DNA of 64,000 nt from the NCBI GenBank assembly GCA_963678085.1, contig OY782680.1, forward strand, positions 1,240,001 through 1,304,000. Direction: 5' to 3'. This DNA comes from Aliishimia sp963678085 (GTDB lineage: Bacteria > Pseudomonadota > Alphaproteobacteria > Rhodobacterales > Rhodobacteraceae). The stretch's first letter is position 1; each line of letters starts with the position of its first letter. The notes under the pieces were generated by a model that made no database searches, was not told the origin of the DNA, and saw nothing but the letters and a program-made list of their open reading frames with translations. Both the position numbers and the translations under genes were made by a program. Of this stretch, positions 26,887 to 35,118 are shown piece after piece.

Positions 26887-27704
26887 TGCCATCAAGCTGG
26901 CGGGCGGAGCATAAGCTTTTCCCGTATCAAGTGGGGTTCACCTGCCCACCCTTTGACTTCGATGCCGCGCCCTCGGATTTCCTGCGCATCGCGCCGCCGT
27001 CGGTGGGGGTACATGGCTGGATGCTGCATGTGCCAGACTATGTGCATGGGCTTGACCAGAGAAAGCAAAATTTTGGGATGCTGGACGAGTTCTGCCATTG
27101 CATGTCGCGCAACGGGGTGGATGTGGCCGCGCAAGTGGGCTCGAACTGGGTGCACGCCTCAGGGCTCGGGGTTGAGGGCATCCGCCAACATTGCGCGGAT
27201 CTGTCGGATAAGTACGAGCTACAGTTTCATATGGCGGGCTACGCGATGGTCGAGGCGCTGCGCGAAATCGGAGCTGAAAAAGTAGCGCTGAATGCAGCTT
27301 ATCATTGGCCTGAGTGGTGGCAAGGCACCACCGGCTTCTTAAAAGAAGCCGGTTTCGACGTCATCTGGGCGGGCAATTTCCATGACCAAGGCTGGTTCGA
27401 GAGCCAGGCGGCAGTCAATGACTGCCGCTGGGTGTTTGACGGCCACTTGGCCGTCAAAAGCTTCGACTATGTCGCTGAAAAAGCGCCGCAAGCGGACGCT
27501 TTTTTGATCAATGGGATGTGTAACTTCAGGACTGGCCCGCAGGGCCAGCCCGAGCGCCCCCTACATCTTACCCAAGCGCTCGAAGAGCGCTTGGGTAAGC
27601 CAGTGATCGGGCATGATACAGCGCTTTATTGGCGCATTTTTAAGTCACTTGGTCTTGCGCCAGCCGGCCCGAAGGGCCGGCTTTTGGAGAGGTTGAACAG
27701 ATGA
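26883..27704 (+). CDS. Asp/Glu racemase-superfamily protein (arylmalonate decarboxylase/maleate isomerase-like)
   Basis: The protein has 273 residues. Two similar alpha/beta halves are typical of the Asp/Glu racemase fold: VDVAAQVGSNW, then MVEALREIGAEKVALNAAYHWP and GFDVIWAGNFHDQG. The C-terminal catalytic position has a Cys (INGMCNFRT, Cys213). At the N-terminal position (GSNWVHASG) no Cys is present, so a single-cysteine mechanism as in arylmalonate decarboxylase is possible; this is inference. It is coupled by ATGA overlaps on both sides. Its 3' half is unusually rich in perfect hairpins (see the repeat entry). Confidence 0.7.
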   Translation: MMPSSWRAEHKLFPYQVGFTCPPFDFDAAPSDFLRIAPPSVGVHGWMLHVPDYVHGLDQRKQNFGMLDEFCHCMSRNGVDVAAQVGSNWVHASGLGVEGIRQHCADLSDKYELQFHMAGYAMVEALREIGAEKVALNAAYHWPEWWQGTTGFLKEAGFDVIWAGNFHDQGWFESQAAVNDCRWVFDGHLAVKSFDYVAEKAPQADAFLINGMCNFRTGPQGQPERPLHLTQALEERLGKPVIGHDTALYWRIFKSLGLAPAGPKGRLLERLNR

Positions 27705-27790
27705 ACAAAATCATTGCGCTTTGGGCGGTCCCGCGGTCGACTTCGACCGCGTTTGAGCACATGATGCGCAATCGAGGGGACCTCGATTGC
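27330..27790. repeat. Cluster of perfect short-loop hairpins within coding sequence
   Basis: Perfect inverted repeats with loops of 1-3 nt were read directly: 27330-27353 (11-bp stem), 27408-27428 (10), 27435-27458 (11), 27532-27548 (7), 27567-27599 (15, loop GAA), 27662-27682 (9, loop GAA), 27732-27751 (9) and 27768-27790 (10). One more at 27478-27504 has an 8+4 bp stem with a single bulge. They run through the 3' half of the racemase-like gene and the first 90 bp of the sulfotransferase gene without breaking either frame. Confidence 0.95.
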
Positions 27791-28441
27791 TTGCATGAGC
27801 CATTTGGCGAGGCCTGGTATCAGGGCGAAGCCCCGCTGTGGCATCGTTTTCAGGCGGGGGATAAGGTCACGCCGGGTCTGACGATTGAAACGGTTTGGAG
27901 CGACATACAGGCGCGCGCCGAAACGGGGCCCGTCTTTATGAAAGACTTTCCCCATTACATCCACCATATGTGGACGCCTGAGTTCCTATCCCATTTCACC
28001 CATGCGTTTCTGATCCGCGACCCAAGCTTGACCATCACCTCGATGCATCATCAATGGGCTGACTTCCACGAGGGAGAGGTCGGCTTTCCCGAACAGCGCG
28101 CATTGTTTGACTTGCTCACCGCCTTGAATGGAACGCCGCCGCCCGTCATCGACAGCTCTGATCTTTTGGAAAAGCCCCATGAGATGACGCGTGCCTTTTG
28201 CGAGGCCGTCGGCATTCCCTTTATCCCTGAGGCGCTGACTTGGGAGCCCTCGGGTGATCTACGCGCCCATAGCTGGTGGGACGGGGACAGTTTTCACAAA
28301 AACTTAGCAACTTCCACCGGCCTTATGCCGCAAAAGCGCAAATATGTGCAGCTCTCAGACACGCCGCCCCGTGTTCAGGCAGTCTATCGTCGCATGAAGC
28401 CGCATTATGATCACCTGTTTGCGCATCGGATCACTGTATGA
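27701..28441 (+). CDS. Sulfotransferase-family protein
   Basis: The protein has 246 residues. The N-terminal P-loop-like motif WAVPRSTSTAFEHMM matches the 5'-phosphosulfate loop of PAPS-dependent sulfotransferases of the bacterial short type (PRSxST). FLIRDPSLTITSMHHQW supplies the 3'-phosphate-binding segment. A sulfated or sulfonated metabolite is expected as product, but the acceptor is unknown. The start overlaps the preceding stop (ATGA), so it is tightly coupled to the racemase-like protein. An aldehyde dehydrogenase follows after 48 nt. Confidence 0.8.
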   Translation: MNKIIALWAVPRSTSTAFEHMMRNRGDLDCLHEPFGEAWYQGEAPLWHRFQAGDKVTPGLTIETVWSDIQARAETGPVFMKDFPHYIHHMWTPEFLSHFTHAFLIRDPSLTITSMHHQWADFHEGEVGFPEQRALFDLLTALNGTPPPVIDSSDLLEKPHEMTRAFCEAVGIPFIPEALTWEPSGDLRAHSWWDGDSFHKNLATSTGLMPQKRKYVQLSDTPPRVQAVYRRMKPHYDHLFAHRITV

Positions 28442-28489
28442 GAGTTTTCTCCTTTGATTTCCCTTTCTCCCCTATAAACGAGGCTTCTG

Positions 28490-29941
28490 ATGTCTGAAAT
28501 TAAACCTTACTGGCAGAACTATATTGATGGCGCTTGGGTCGATGGGGGCTCTGGTCGCATTGATGTGATCGACCCTGGTACTGGGGAAAAGCTCTGTGAA
28601 CATGCTCTGGCCGATGCCGCTGATGTGGACCGGGCTGTTAGCGCGGCGCGCCGCGTGCATCTTTCTGGCGCGCTGAGCGATCTGCGCCCGGTTGAGCGGG
28701 GGCGCATGGTGCAGGCCATGGGGCGCTATTTGCTCGAGCATAAAGATGCGATCGCCCGCGTGCTCACGCGTGAGCAGGGCAAGCCGCTTTGGGAGGCGCA
28801 TATCGAAATTGAGGGCGCGGCGCGCTATTTTGAATATTATGGCAATCAAGCTGAAACGGTGGAGGGGCGCTCGATCCCTCTGGGGTCTGGTTATTTCGAC
28901 TTCACCACCTATGAGCCTTTTGGCGTTTCAGCTCAGATCATCCCTTGGAACTATCCGCTGGAAATGACAGCGCGCGGGCTTTCTGCGGCGCTGGCGACCG
29001 GGAACACTTGTGTTGTGAAAACACCCGAGCTGACCCCCTGTTCGAACGCATGGTTTGCCGATGCGGCCGAAGCGGTGGGCCTGCCGACAGGTGCTGTAAA
29101 TATCCTCTGCGGTCTGGGGCATGAGGCGGGCGCGGCGCTGTGTAGCCATGCCCATACCAATCAGATCGTCTTTACCGGCTCTGTCAACACCGGCATCGCG
29201 ATTGCCACGGCGGCGGCGCAGAATGTGGTGCCTTGCGTGTTAGAGCTGGGCGGGAAATCGGCGGCGATTGTGCATGAGGACGCCGATCTTGAGGCGTTTG
29301 AAAATGACATCCGCTGGGGGATCTTCTTTAACGCAGGGCAGGTTTGCTCGGCCATGAGCCGGGTTTTGGTGCATAAATCGCGCCATGACGAATTGGTAGA
29401 GCGCGCGGCGTCTATTGCCAAGTCGCTTTCCGTTGGTCCTGGTATTGATCGCACAGACTATGGCGCGAATATGGGCGCGATGGTGTCTGAGGGCCAACGC
29501 GACCGCGCTGCAGGGATGATTTCTGATGCGGTGGCGCAAGGTGCAATAGTCGCAGCGGGCGGGCGCAAGATGAACCAGCCGGGCGCGTTTTTGGAGCCCA
29601 CGGTGCTGAGCGGTATCTCGCCCGATATGACAATCGCGCAGGAAGAGGTGTTTGGCCCCGTGCTCTCGGTTTTGCCCTTTGGCTCGGATGCGGAGGCCAT
29701 TGAGATCGCCAATTCCACAGAGTACGGGCTTGTAGGCGGGGTCTTTACCAAAGATGTTGACCGGGCCATGCAAGCGGCGCGCCAGATCAGGGCGGGACAG
29801 GTCTTTGTGAATGAATGGTTTGCGGGCGGCGTTGAAACCCCCTTTGGCGGCTATGGCAAATCCGGCTATGGGCGTGAAAAGGGGCGTGAGGCGCTTTGGA
29901 ACTATGTGCAAACCAAGAATGTGGCGATCAAATTAGGATAA
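28490..29941 (+). CDS. NAD(P)-dependent aldehyde dehydrogenase
   Basis: The enzyme has 483 residues. ALDH landmarks are the oxyanion Asn region SAQIIPWNYPLEM, glycine motif FTGSVNTG, catalytic Glu in LELGGKSAAIV, catalytic Cys in NAGQVCSAMSR and the C-terminal TPFGGYGKSGYGREKG. The closest general type is the betaine- or semialdehyde-oxidising group, but the substrate cannot be set from sequence. It would oxidise an aldehyde made by this operon or by the divergent oxygenase. The CMD-like gene starts 5 nt after its stop. Confidence 0.9.
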   Translation: MSEIKPYWQNYIDGAWVDGGSGRIDVIDPGTGEKLCEHALADAADVDRAVSAARRVHLSGALSDLRPVERGRMVQAMGRYLLEHKDAIARVLTREQGKPLWEAHIEIEGAARYFEYYGNQAETVEGRSIPLGSGYFDFTTYEPFGVSAQIIPWNYPLEMTARGLSAALATGNTCVVKTPELTPCSNAWFADAAEAVGLPTGAVNILCGLGHEAGAALCSHAHTNQIVFTGSVNTGIAIATAAAQNVVPCVLELGGKSAAIVHEDADLEAFENDIRWGIFFNAGQVCSAMSRVLVHKSRHDELVERAASIAKSLSVGPGIDRTDYGANMGAMVSEGQRDRAAGMISDAVAQGAIVAAGGRKMNQPGAFLEPTVLSGISPDMTIAQEEVFGPVLSVLPFGSDAEAIEIANSTEYGLVGGVFTKDVDRAMQAARQIRAGQVFVNEWFAGGVETPFGGYGKSGYGREKGREALWNYVQTKNVAIKLG

Positions 29942-29946
29942 ATGAC

Positions 29947-30330
29947 ATGAGCACATTTGACGAAGATCTGTTCCTCAAGGGGCTTGAGCAGCGCAAAGCC
30001 TCGCTCGGGGCAGAATATGTAGAGAAAAACCTAGCCGCAGCGGATGAATTCACCCGTCCTTTCCAAGAGGCCATGACCGCCTGGTGCTGGGGCTTTGGCT
30101 GGGGGGATGAGGTGATTGACGCCAAAACCCGCTCGATGATGAACCTGTCGATGATTGGCGCTTTGGGTAAGATGCATGAATGGGAGCTGCATTGCAAAGG
30201 GGCGCGCAATAACGGCGTGAGCTGGGATGAGATCCGCGCAATTATCCATGTGATCGGCATCTATTGCGGCGTGCCTCAAGCCCTAGAATGTTTCCGCGCG
30301 GCAAGGAAGGTGATGGAAAGCGAAGAATAG
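29947..30330 (+). CDS. Carboxymuconolactone decarboxylase (AhpD-fold) family protein
   Basis: The protein has 127 residues from ATG 29947 (MSTFDEDLFLKG). It is an AhpD/CMD-fold small helical protein: DAKTRSMMNLSMIGALG, LHCKGARNNGVSWDEI and IGIYCGVPQALECFRAARKV match the PcaC-type pattern. The CxxC pair of peroxidase-type AhpD is absent, which favours a decarboxylase- or lactone-type role. It is the last gene of the rpiR-led operon. The actual substrate is unknown; calling it PcaC would over-claim. Confidence 0.85.
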   Translation: MSTFDEDLFLKGLEQRKASLGAEYVEKNLAAADEFTRPFQEAMTAWCWGFGWGDEVIDAKTRSMMNLSMIGALGKMHEWELHCKGARNNGVSWDEIRAIIHVIGIYCGVPQALECFRAARKVMESEE

Positions 30331-30435
30331 CGTGCCCGTATCATCGCCTTGGTGACTGGACCGATGTCAAACCAGCGCTTATGAGAAGGCACGCAACCAT
30401 CTCTGTGGGGGGCGCCATGGCCCCCTGTTACGCAT

Positions 30436-31398
30436 ATGAATTACGCATCCCCTGCCAGCAAACGGCCCCTCAATCAAATTCTGCGCGGCTGTGCGCGGCT
30501 GCACTATTATTTTTCGGGCGCGCTGCGGCAGGCGCTTCCTCACGGGGTTCATAGATCCAGAACACAATCGCTTATAGATGCCTTTTCTAACCACCCCGAA
30601 CTCGAGCATCGCGCCCGCTATTACAACAAGATACAGACGGCGTTCGCCCCCACAGGCCCCGCGATGCAAGAGATCCCATTCAAACGCAGCCGGTATTTTT
30701 TCGATTTTATGCAATATGCGCGCGGGTTTGCGGCAGAGGCGCAATTTGACCCGTTATTCGGTGATGTTATTGATGTTCCGGGCAGGCCGCGCATCGTGAA
30801 AAGCAGGCCGCTGAACGTGGATAATTCCAATTCCGTTCTGTTCCCCCTGGATAAGTTTCGCCACTTTGGCAGGCAGGTTGATCGGATACCCTTTCGCGAC
30901 AAAAAACCCTCTGCCGTATGGCGCGGTGCGTTAAACAGCCCTGAACGCCTCGCCTTGGTTGAGCAACATAGCGCAAGCCTTGAGCATGACATCGGATATG
31001 TTGGCGCGGGGGGGCATCAAGAGATTGCGCCCAAAGCGTTTTTGTCGCCGGAAGAGCAGATTAAGCACAAGTTCCTGCTGTCTGTCGAGGGAATTGATGT
31101 GGCCACCAACCTGAAATGGATGATGGGCACCAATTGTTTGATCCTCTCCCCGCCGCTGCGCTTTGAAAGCTGGTATATGGAAGGCGCGCTGGTTCCTGGG
31201 GTGCATTTTGTGCAACTGGCCGCTGATTGCTCTGATCTTGAGGAGACGGTTGCCTATTATCTTGCCAACCCAGACGAGGCTGAGGCGATAATCCAGAACG
31301 CACAAGCATGGCGGGCCAGTTTTGATGATCCCTATACAGAGGCCTTGGTCGCGACCCGCGTGTTGCAGATCTATCTAGAGCATTCTGGTCAGCTTTAG
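30436..31398 (+). CDS. Glycosyltransferase family 90 (CAP10/LpsA-like)
   Basis: The protein has 320 residues. The C-terminal half has the GT90 pattern: SAVWRGALNSPERL, KHKFLLSVEGIDVATNLKWMM, ESWYMEGALVPGVHFV. Members transfer xylose, glucose or similar sugars onto capsule or lipopolysaccharide. There is no signal peptide or membrane helix. It stands alone between the ALDH/CMD operon and the convergent tauC, about 105 nt after the CMD stop. The target glycan is unknown. Confidence 0.85.
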   Translation: MNYASPASKRPLNQILRGCARLHYYFSGALRQALPHGVHRSRTQSLIDAFSNHPELEHRARYYNKIQTAFAPTGPAMQEIPFKRSRYFFDFMQYARGFAAEAQFDPLFGDVIDVPGRPRIVKSRPLNVDNSNSVLFPLDKFRHFGRQVDRIPFRDKKPSAVWRGALNSPERLALVEQHSASLEHDIGYVGAGGHQEIAPKAFLSPEEQIKHKFLLSVEGIDVATNLKWMMGTNCLILSPPLRFESWYMEGALVPGVHFVQLAADCSDLEETVAYYLANPDEAEAIIQNAQAWRASFDDPYTEALVATRVLQIYLEHSGQL

Positions 31399-31425
31399 CG
31401 TATCTTCTAAACCGTGGACCGTTTC

Positions 31426-31449
31426 GGGGGCCGGTGCGATCCAGCCCCC
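31426..31449. terminator. Bidirectional terminator-like hairpin between GT90 and tauC
   Basis: GGGGGC (31426-31431) pairs with GCCCCC (31444-31449) across a 12-nt loop, followed by ATTGATCTTTT on the plus strand. It lies between two convergent genes. Confidence 0.55.
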
Positions 31450-31458
31450 ATTGATCTT

Positions 31459-32844
31459 TTAGGCGTTCCCCTTCCAAGGTATCAGGCGATCTTCGGCTTT
31501 GCGCATCAAGACTTCAATGCCCATACCGACCACACCGATGATGATAATGCCCACCAGCACGACATCTGTGAGAGTGAATTTGGCGGCGGCGATGATCATT
31601 TTGCCGATGCCTTTTTCAGCGGCGACAAGTTCAGCAGCGACCACAGTCCCCCAGCACACGCCCATTGCTACGCGGGCTCCGGTGAAGATTTGCGGCAGAG
31701 AGTTCGGCACGATCACTTTCGTCAGGATCTGCCGTTTTGTGGCCCCCAGACTATAGGCCGCGTGCACTTTTGAGATATTTACATCCGCAACCCCAGAGCG
31801 GGCTGCGATGGTCATAATCCAAAGCGCCGCAAGGAACAGAAGAACAATCTTGCCTTGCTCGCCAATGCCGAACCAGATGATCACCAGGGGGATCAGCGCA
31901 AGGGGCGGGATCGGACGCATAAATTCTACAACCGGATCAAACCAGCTGCGCAGCCAAGAGCTGAGCCCCATCGCATAGCCTAGCGGAATCCCAAACAGCG
32001 CGCCCAGGGCCATGCCCAAGATCACTCGATAGAGCGACCAGAAAAGATGTTCCCAGAGGCCAACACCTTGATAACCCTCTGTGTTAAGCTCAACAAAGGT
32101 GCTCCAAACTTTCTCCGGGGGCGGCAAAAAGAGCGGATCCATGGTCCAGCCCTCATAGGCACGGAACTGCAGAGAGCCTTTGGGCAGCATATAGACCACG
32201 CCGCCGCTCACGTTCACACCGCTATCGGGGGCGATGGGTTCGCCGTTGATATGGGTGACTTTGTAACCGTCCTCTTTATACCCCTCATCATTGCGATGTA
32301 CGCGCATGGTTTTGCGCCGCCGCTCGGGCGAGACCAACACGTCATTCTGTGCAAATCCGCCCGTTTCAGCCCCAGGATCGGGTTTTTCCGGGGATTTGTT
32401 CTCAAATTCGTGGATATGCACGGCAACGGTGGCAGTGTCAGTTTCGCCTGCTGCGTTCACGGCTGTGTATTCGAAACTTGTTTGCCCAACATAGGGTGTT
32501 GGCACGCTGAAAGGCAGGGTAGAGCTGCCCGTGGCTAAGGCCCAGATGAACCAGATCGAAATGACTGACGTGACAGAGGCGAAACCAATAGATTTAACAC
32601 TAGCGGCATCGCCGAATTTCACGGTTTTCTGTTTCTCAATGCTTGAGATCTTCTGGCGCTTCTCCAACACGGCTGAAAAGATACCGTAAAAGAGCAAAGA
32701 AAACAGCAAGAAGACCCCAAAGATTGCGGCGATACCGGGGACCATGGCGGCGGAGGTTTGGATCGCCTCCCACAGCTCGGTGCCGGGGGGCATGTTAAAG
32801 AGGATCCAATCCCAGAGGCGGTCAACCATTCCTTTTTCTTCCAT
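31459..32844 (-). CDS. tauC: Taurine ABC transporter permease TauC, with large extracytoplasmic insert
   Basis: The protein has 461 residues from ATG 32844, overlapping the tauB stop (ATGA). The C-terminal 240 residues are a normal binding-protein-dependent permease (SLYRVILGMALGALFGIPLGYAMG, then EAA-like loop GATKRQILTKVIVPNSLPQI). The N-terminal part is unusual: two membrane segments (about 35-58 and 86-106) followed by about 110 residues outside the membrane. These include a cadherin/Ig-like strand pattern (SFEYTAVNAAGETDTATVAV). E. coli TauC is about 275 residues, so the extra domain is a real addition. It imports taurine with TauA and TauB. Confidence 0.88.
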   Translation of the reverse strand: MEEKGMVDRLWDWILFNMPPGTELWEAIQTSAAMVPGIAAIFGVFLLFSLLFYGIFSAVLEKRQKISSIEKQKTVKFGDAASVKSIGFASVTSVISIWFIWALATGSSTLPFSVPTPYVGQTSFEYTAVNAAGETDTATVAVHIHEFENKSPEKPDPGAETGGFAQNDVLVSPERRRKTMRVHRNDEGYKEDGYKVTHINGEPIAPDSGVNVSGGVVYMLPKGSLQFRAYEGWTMDPLFLPPPEKVWSTFVELNTEGYQGVGLWEHLFWSLYRVILGMALGALFGIPLGYAMGLSSWLRSWFDPVVEFMRPIPPLALIPLVIIWFGIGEQGKIVLLFLAALWIMTIAARSGVADVNISKVHAAYSLGATKRQILTKVIVPNSLPQIFTGARVAMGVCWGTVVAAELVAAEKGIGKMIIAAAKFTLTDVVLVGIIIIGVVGMGIEVLMRKAEDRLIPWKGNA

Positions 32845-33647
32845 CACGCGTCCTCCGTTCTGCCCATAATTTCTTCTTCCATATCCCAAATCATGTTCAG
32901 GATCTCATCGCGGGTGGGGCCGAAATCTGGGTGTTGTTTCACTTCGCGCAGATCGGCTTTCACGCCCAATTCTGCAAAAGGCAGGCGGTATTCTTTATGC
33001 ACTCGGCCAGGGCGAGGGGCCATGACCAACAGGCGCTCTCCCAAAAGCAGGGCCTCTTCAACCGAGTGGGTGATCAGGATGATCGTTTTGCCGGTCTCTT
33101 TCCACAGCTCTAGCACCAAGCTTTGCATCTTTTCGCGCGTCAAGGCATCAAGCGCGCCGAGCGGTTCATCCATCAAGATCACATCGGGCTCATTGGCGAG
33201 ACAGCGGGCCAGGGCCACGCGCTGCTGCATCCCGCCCGAAAGCTCATAGACCATCTTATCGCCAAAGCCGCGCAGGCCCACGATATTAAGCAGGCGGTTG
33301 GTTTTCTCTGCGATTTCCGCCTTGGGCACGCCCGCCATTGAGGGGCCAAAGCCGATATTCTCCGCCACATTCATCCATTCAAAGAGCGCACCCTTTTGAA
33401 ATACCATGCCGCGCTCTTTGGAGGGGCCGGTCACCGCTTTGCCGCCAAGGGTGATGCCGCCCGCCGTGGGGGCCAGAAACCCAGCCGCAATGTTCAGCAA
33501 GGTGGTTTTGCCACATCCAGAGGGGCCAAGCACTGAGAGCAGCTCGCCTTCTTTGATGTCGAGATTGATGTTCTTGAGCGCTTCGACCGAGCCGCCCCCT
33601 GGCAGCTCAAAGGTCATGGAGACGTCGTTTATGGATAACCCGGACAT
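32844..33647 (-). CDS. tauB: Taurine ABC transporter ATP-binding protein TauB
   Basis: The ATPase has 267 residues from ATG 33647 (MSGLSINDVSMTF), with AAGGGGG upstream. Walker A is LGPSGCGKTTLL, the signature is LSGGMQQRVALAR, Walker B is VILMDEPLGALD and the H-loop is ILITHSVEEA. These fit the nitrate/sulfonate/taurine subfamily. It powers taurine import with TauA and TauC. The stop overlaps the tauC start. Confidence 0.93.
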   Translation of the reverse strand: MSGLSINDVSMTFELPGGGSVEALKNINLDIKEGELLSVLGPSGCGKTTLLNIAAGFLAPTAGGITLGGKAVTGPSKERGMVFQKGALFEWMNVAENIGFGPSMAGVPKAEIAEKTNRLLNIVGLRGFGDKMVYELSGGMQQRVALARCLANEPDVILMDEPLGALDALTREKMQSLVLELWKETGKTIILITHSVEEALLLGERLLVMAPRPGRVHKEYRLPFAELGVKADLREVKQHPDFGPTRDEILNMIWDMEEEIMGRTEDA

Positions 33648-33741
33648 ACGGAACCCCCTTTCATGCGCGCGGTTGCGCACATTCCAAAAAGCGGTGCAGA
33701 AGACGCCCCCTGCACCGCGGCTACTGTTTGAAATGAGCGCC

Positions 33742-34752
33742 TTACTGAGCGGCGGCGGCTTCCAGGTAAGAGCTGTTGACCAGCGCGCTATAATCCGGCA
33801 GCGCGGTGATCTTGCCGCTTTCCTGCAAGGAGGCCGCAGCAGAGGTCAGGTATTCGGCAACGCCGCCGCCCATCCATTCTGCGGAAAGCTGCTCTTCAAC
33901 GCTTGGGAAGGCAAACACGTCCATAACGCCGGTTGTGCCCTCAAGATCCATGCCTGAATCATTTGCAATCGCGTCCATCATCGGGTCACGATGCTCAGCA
34001 TACATGGCGTTGGCTTTCGCTGTTACGGCCAGGAATTTTGCCAAGAGCTCTGGGTTCTCTTCACCAAATTCGGTTGGGATAGAGGTCACGTCAAAGACTT
34101 TGCCCACAACGGCTTGCTTTTCCGCGCCTTCGATCAGCACGTTGCCATATTCTTTCATGTTGCGCAGCGAGCCGCCCCAACCGCAGACCATCGCCAGATC
34201 CGTGTTGGGCTGGCTAAAGGCCGCAGCAGAATCTGATGGTGCCATGTCCACGATGGTCAGAGAGGATTCATCAATACCGAAATGCTTCATCTGCGCCAGG
34301 AAGCCAGAATGCGCAGCTGTGCCGAGCGGGACCGCGACTTTCTTGCCAGGCAGTTCCTCTGCCACATTGTCCTTGTCGATTTCCAGCTCTGCGCGCACAA
34401 CGCAATTGTCATTGTCTGAATAGGATACGGCTATATCGACGACCTGTAGATCCTGACCCGCGGCTGTCGCGACCAGGAACGGCGTGACACCTTGGCTGAC
34501 AGAGATCTGCACATCGCCAGAGGCCATCGCCGCTGACATTGCCGTGCCCGTGTCAAAGCTGACCCATTTCACGGGAACGCCAAGCTCTTCTTCGTAGGTG
34601 CCCATAACTTTGGCGAATTGGAACGGCATGGGCCATTCGAGGAAATAGCCAACAGTAATGCCGCCGCCATGGCTGCCCGCAAAGGATGCTGAGGCAGAGG
34701 CCATAACCGCAAGGCCCGCTGCTGCGCCCATCAATTTGGATTTGAGTGTCAT
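33742..34752 (-). CDS. tauA: Taurine ABC transporter substrate-binding protein TauA
   Basis: The product has 336 residues from the second ATG at 34752 (MTLKSKLMG), which sits at a better distance from GGGAG than the ATG at 34758. A signal peptide ends at ASASFAG. The mature protein has ITVGYFLEWPMPFQF, VSQGVTPFLVATAAGQ and CGWGGSLRNMKEYGNVLIEG, typical of TauA-type periplasmic receptors. It is divergent from tpa with a 360-bp regulatory region. Confidence 0.92.
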   Translation of the reverse strand: MTLKSKLMGAAAGLAVMASASASFAGSHGGGITVGYFLEWPMPFQFAKVMGTYEEELGVPVKWVSFDTGTAMSAAMASGDVQISVSQGVTPFLVATAAGQDLQVVDIAVSYSDNDNCVVRAELEIDKDNVAEELPGKKVAVPLGTAAHSGFLAQMKHFGIDESSLTIVDMAPSDSAAAFSQPNTDLAMVCGWGGSLRNMKEYGNVLIEGAEKQAVVGKVFDVTSIPTEFGEENPELLAKFLAVTAKANAMYAEHRDPMMDAIANDSGMDLEGTTGVMDVFAFPSVEEQLSAEWMGGGVAEYLTSAAASLQESGKITALPDYSALVNSSYLEAAAAQ

Positions 34753-34758
34753 ATACAT

Positions 34759-35118
34759 GATCTCCCTGTTTGTGCCGCCCCATCGGCGGTCTCATGCGTT
34801 GAGGCACGAAAGGCTGTGCCCGGCTCAGAGCGTGCTCTGTGCGCTATTCGTGATCAAGGCCCAAACTGCGCCAGCATTCAATGGTTTTTTCAGATTTTTC
34901 TGGGGCAGGGTATGTGGGTTCGGCCGGAATTGCACAAACTTTGAGCGAAAAGATGCAGGAATTTAGGGGGCTAAGGCAGTTTTCCGAGTGGCTAAACGAA
35001 TTTCTGGTCTTACAGGCGTGCATCAAGTGGCCCTAAACAAATATGGTGAAATGGCATGTATTTTCTCAGGCTGCGTGGAATCTCGTGGCCTTGCCTGCAT
35101 TTATTTGGAGTGACGCTG
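34759..35118. promoter_or_regulatory. Divergent promoter region between tauA and tpa
   Basis: This 360-bp non-coding stretch has no open frame of note. It must hold the promoters of tauABC and tpa, and it is the expected place for TauR binding. A pair of TauR-like half-sites lies at 35004-35036. Confidence 0.7.
35004..35036 (+). promoter_or_regulatory. Candidate TauR direct repeats in the tauA-tpa promoter
   Basis: CTGGTCTTAC (35004-35013) and GTGGCCCTAA (35027-35036) each match 8 of 10 positions of CTGGACYTAA, the direct repeat I recall for TauR in Rhodobacter. They are 23 nt apart, about two helical turns. A closer pair occurs upstream of tauR itself. Confidence 0.4.

Noticed and set aside
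29947..30330. pcaC (protocatechuate pathway)
   Set aside because: No other protocatechuate genes nearby; the AhpD/CMD fold alone does not justify the name.
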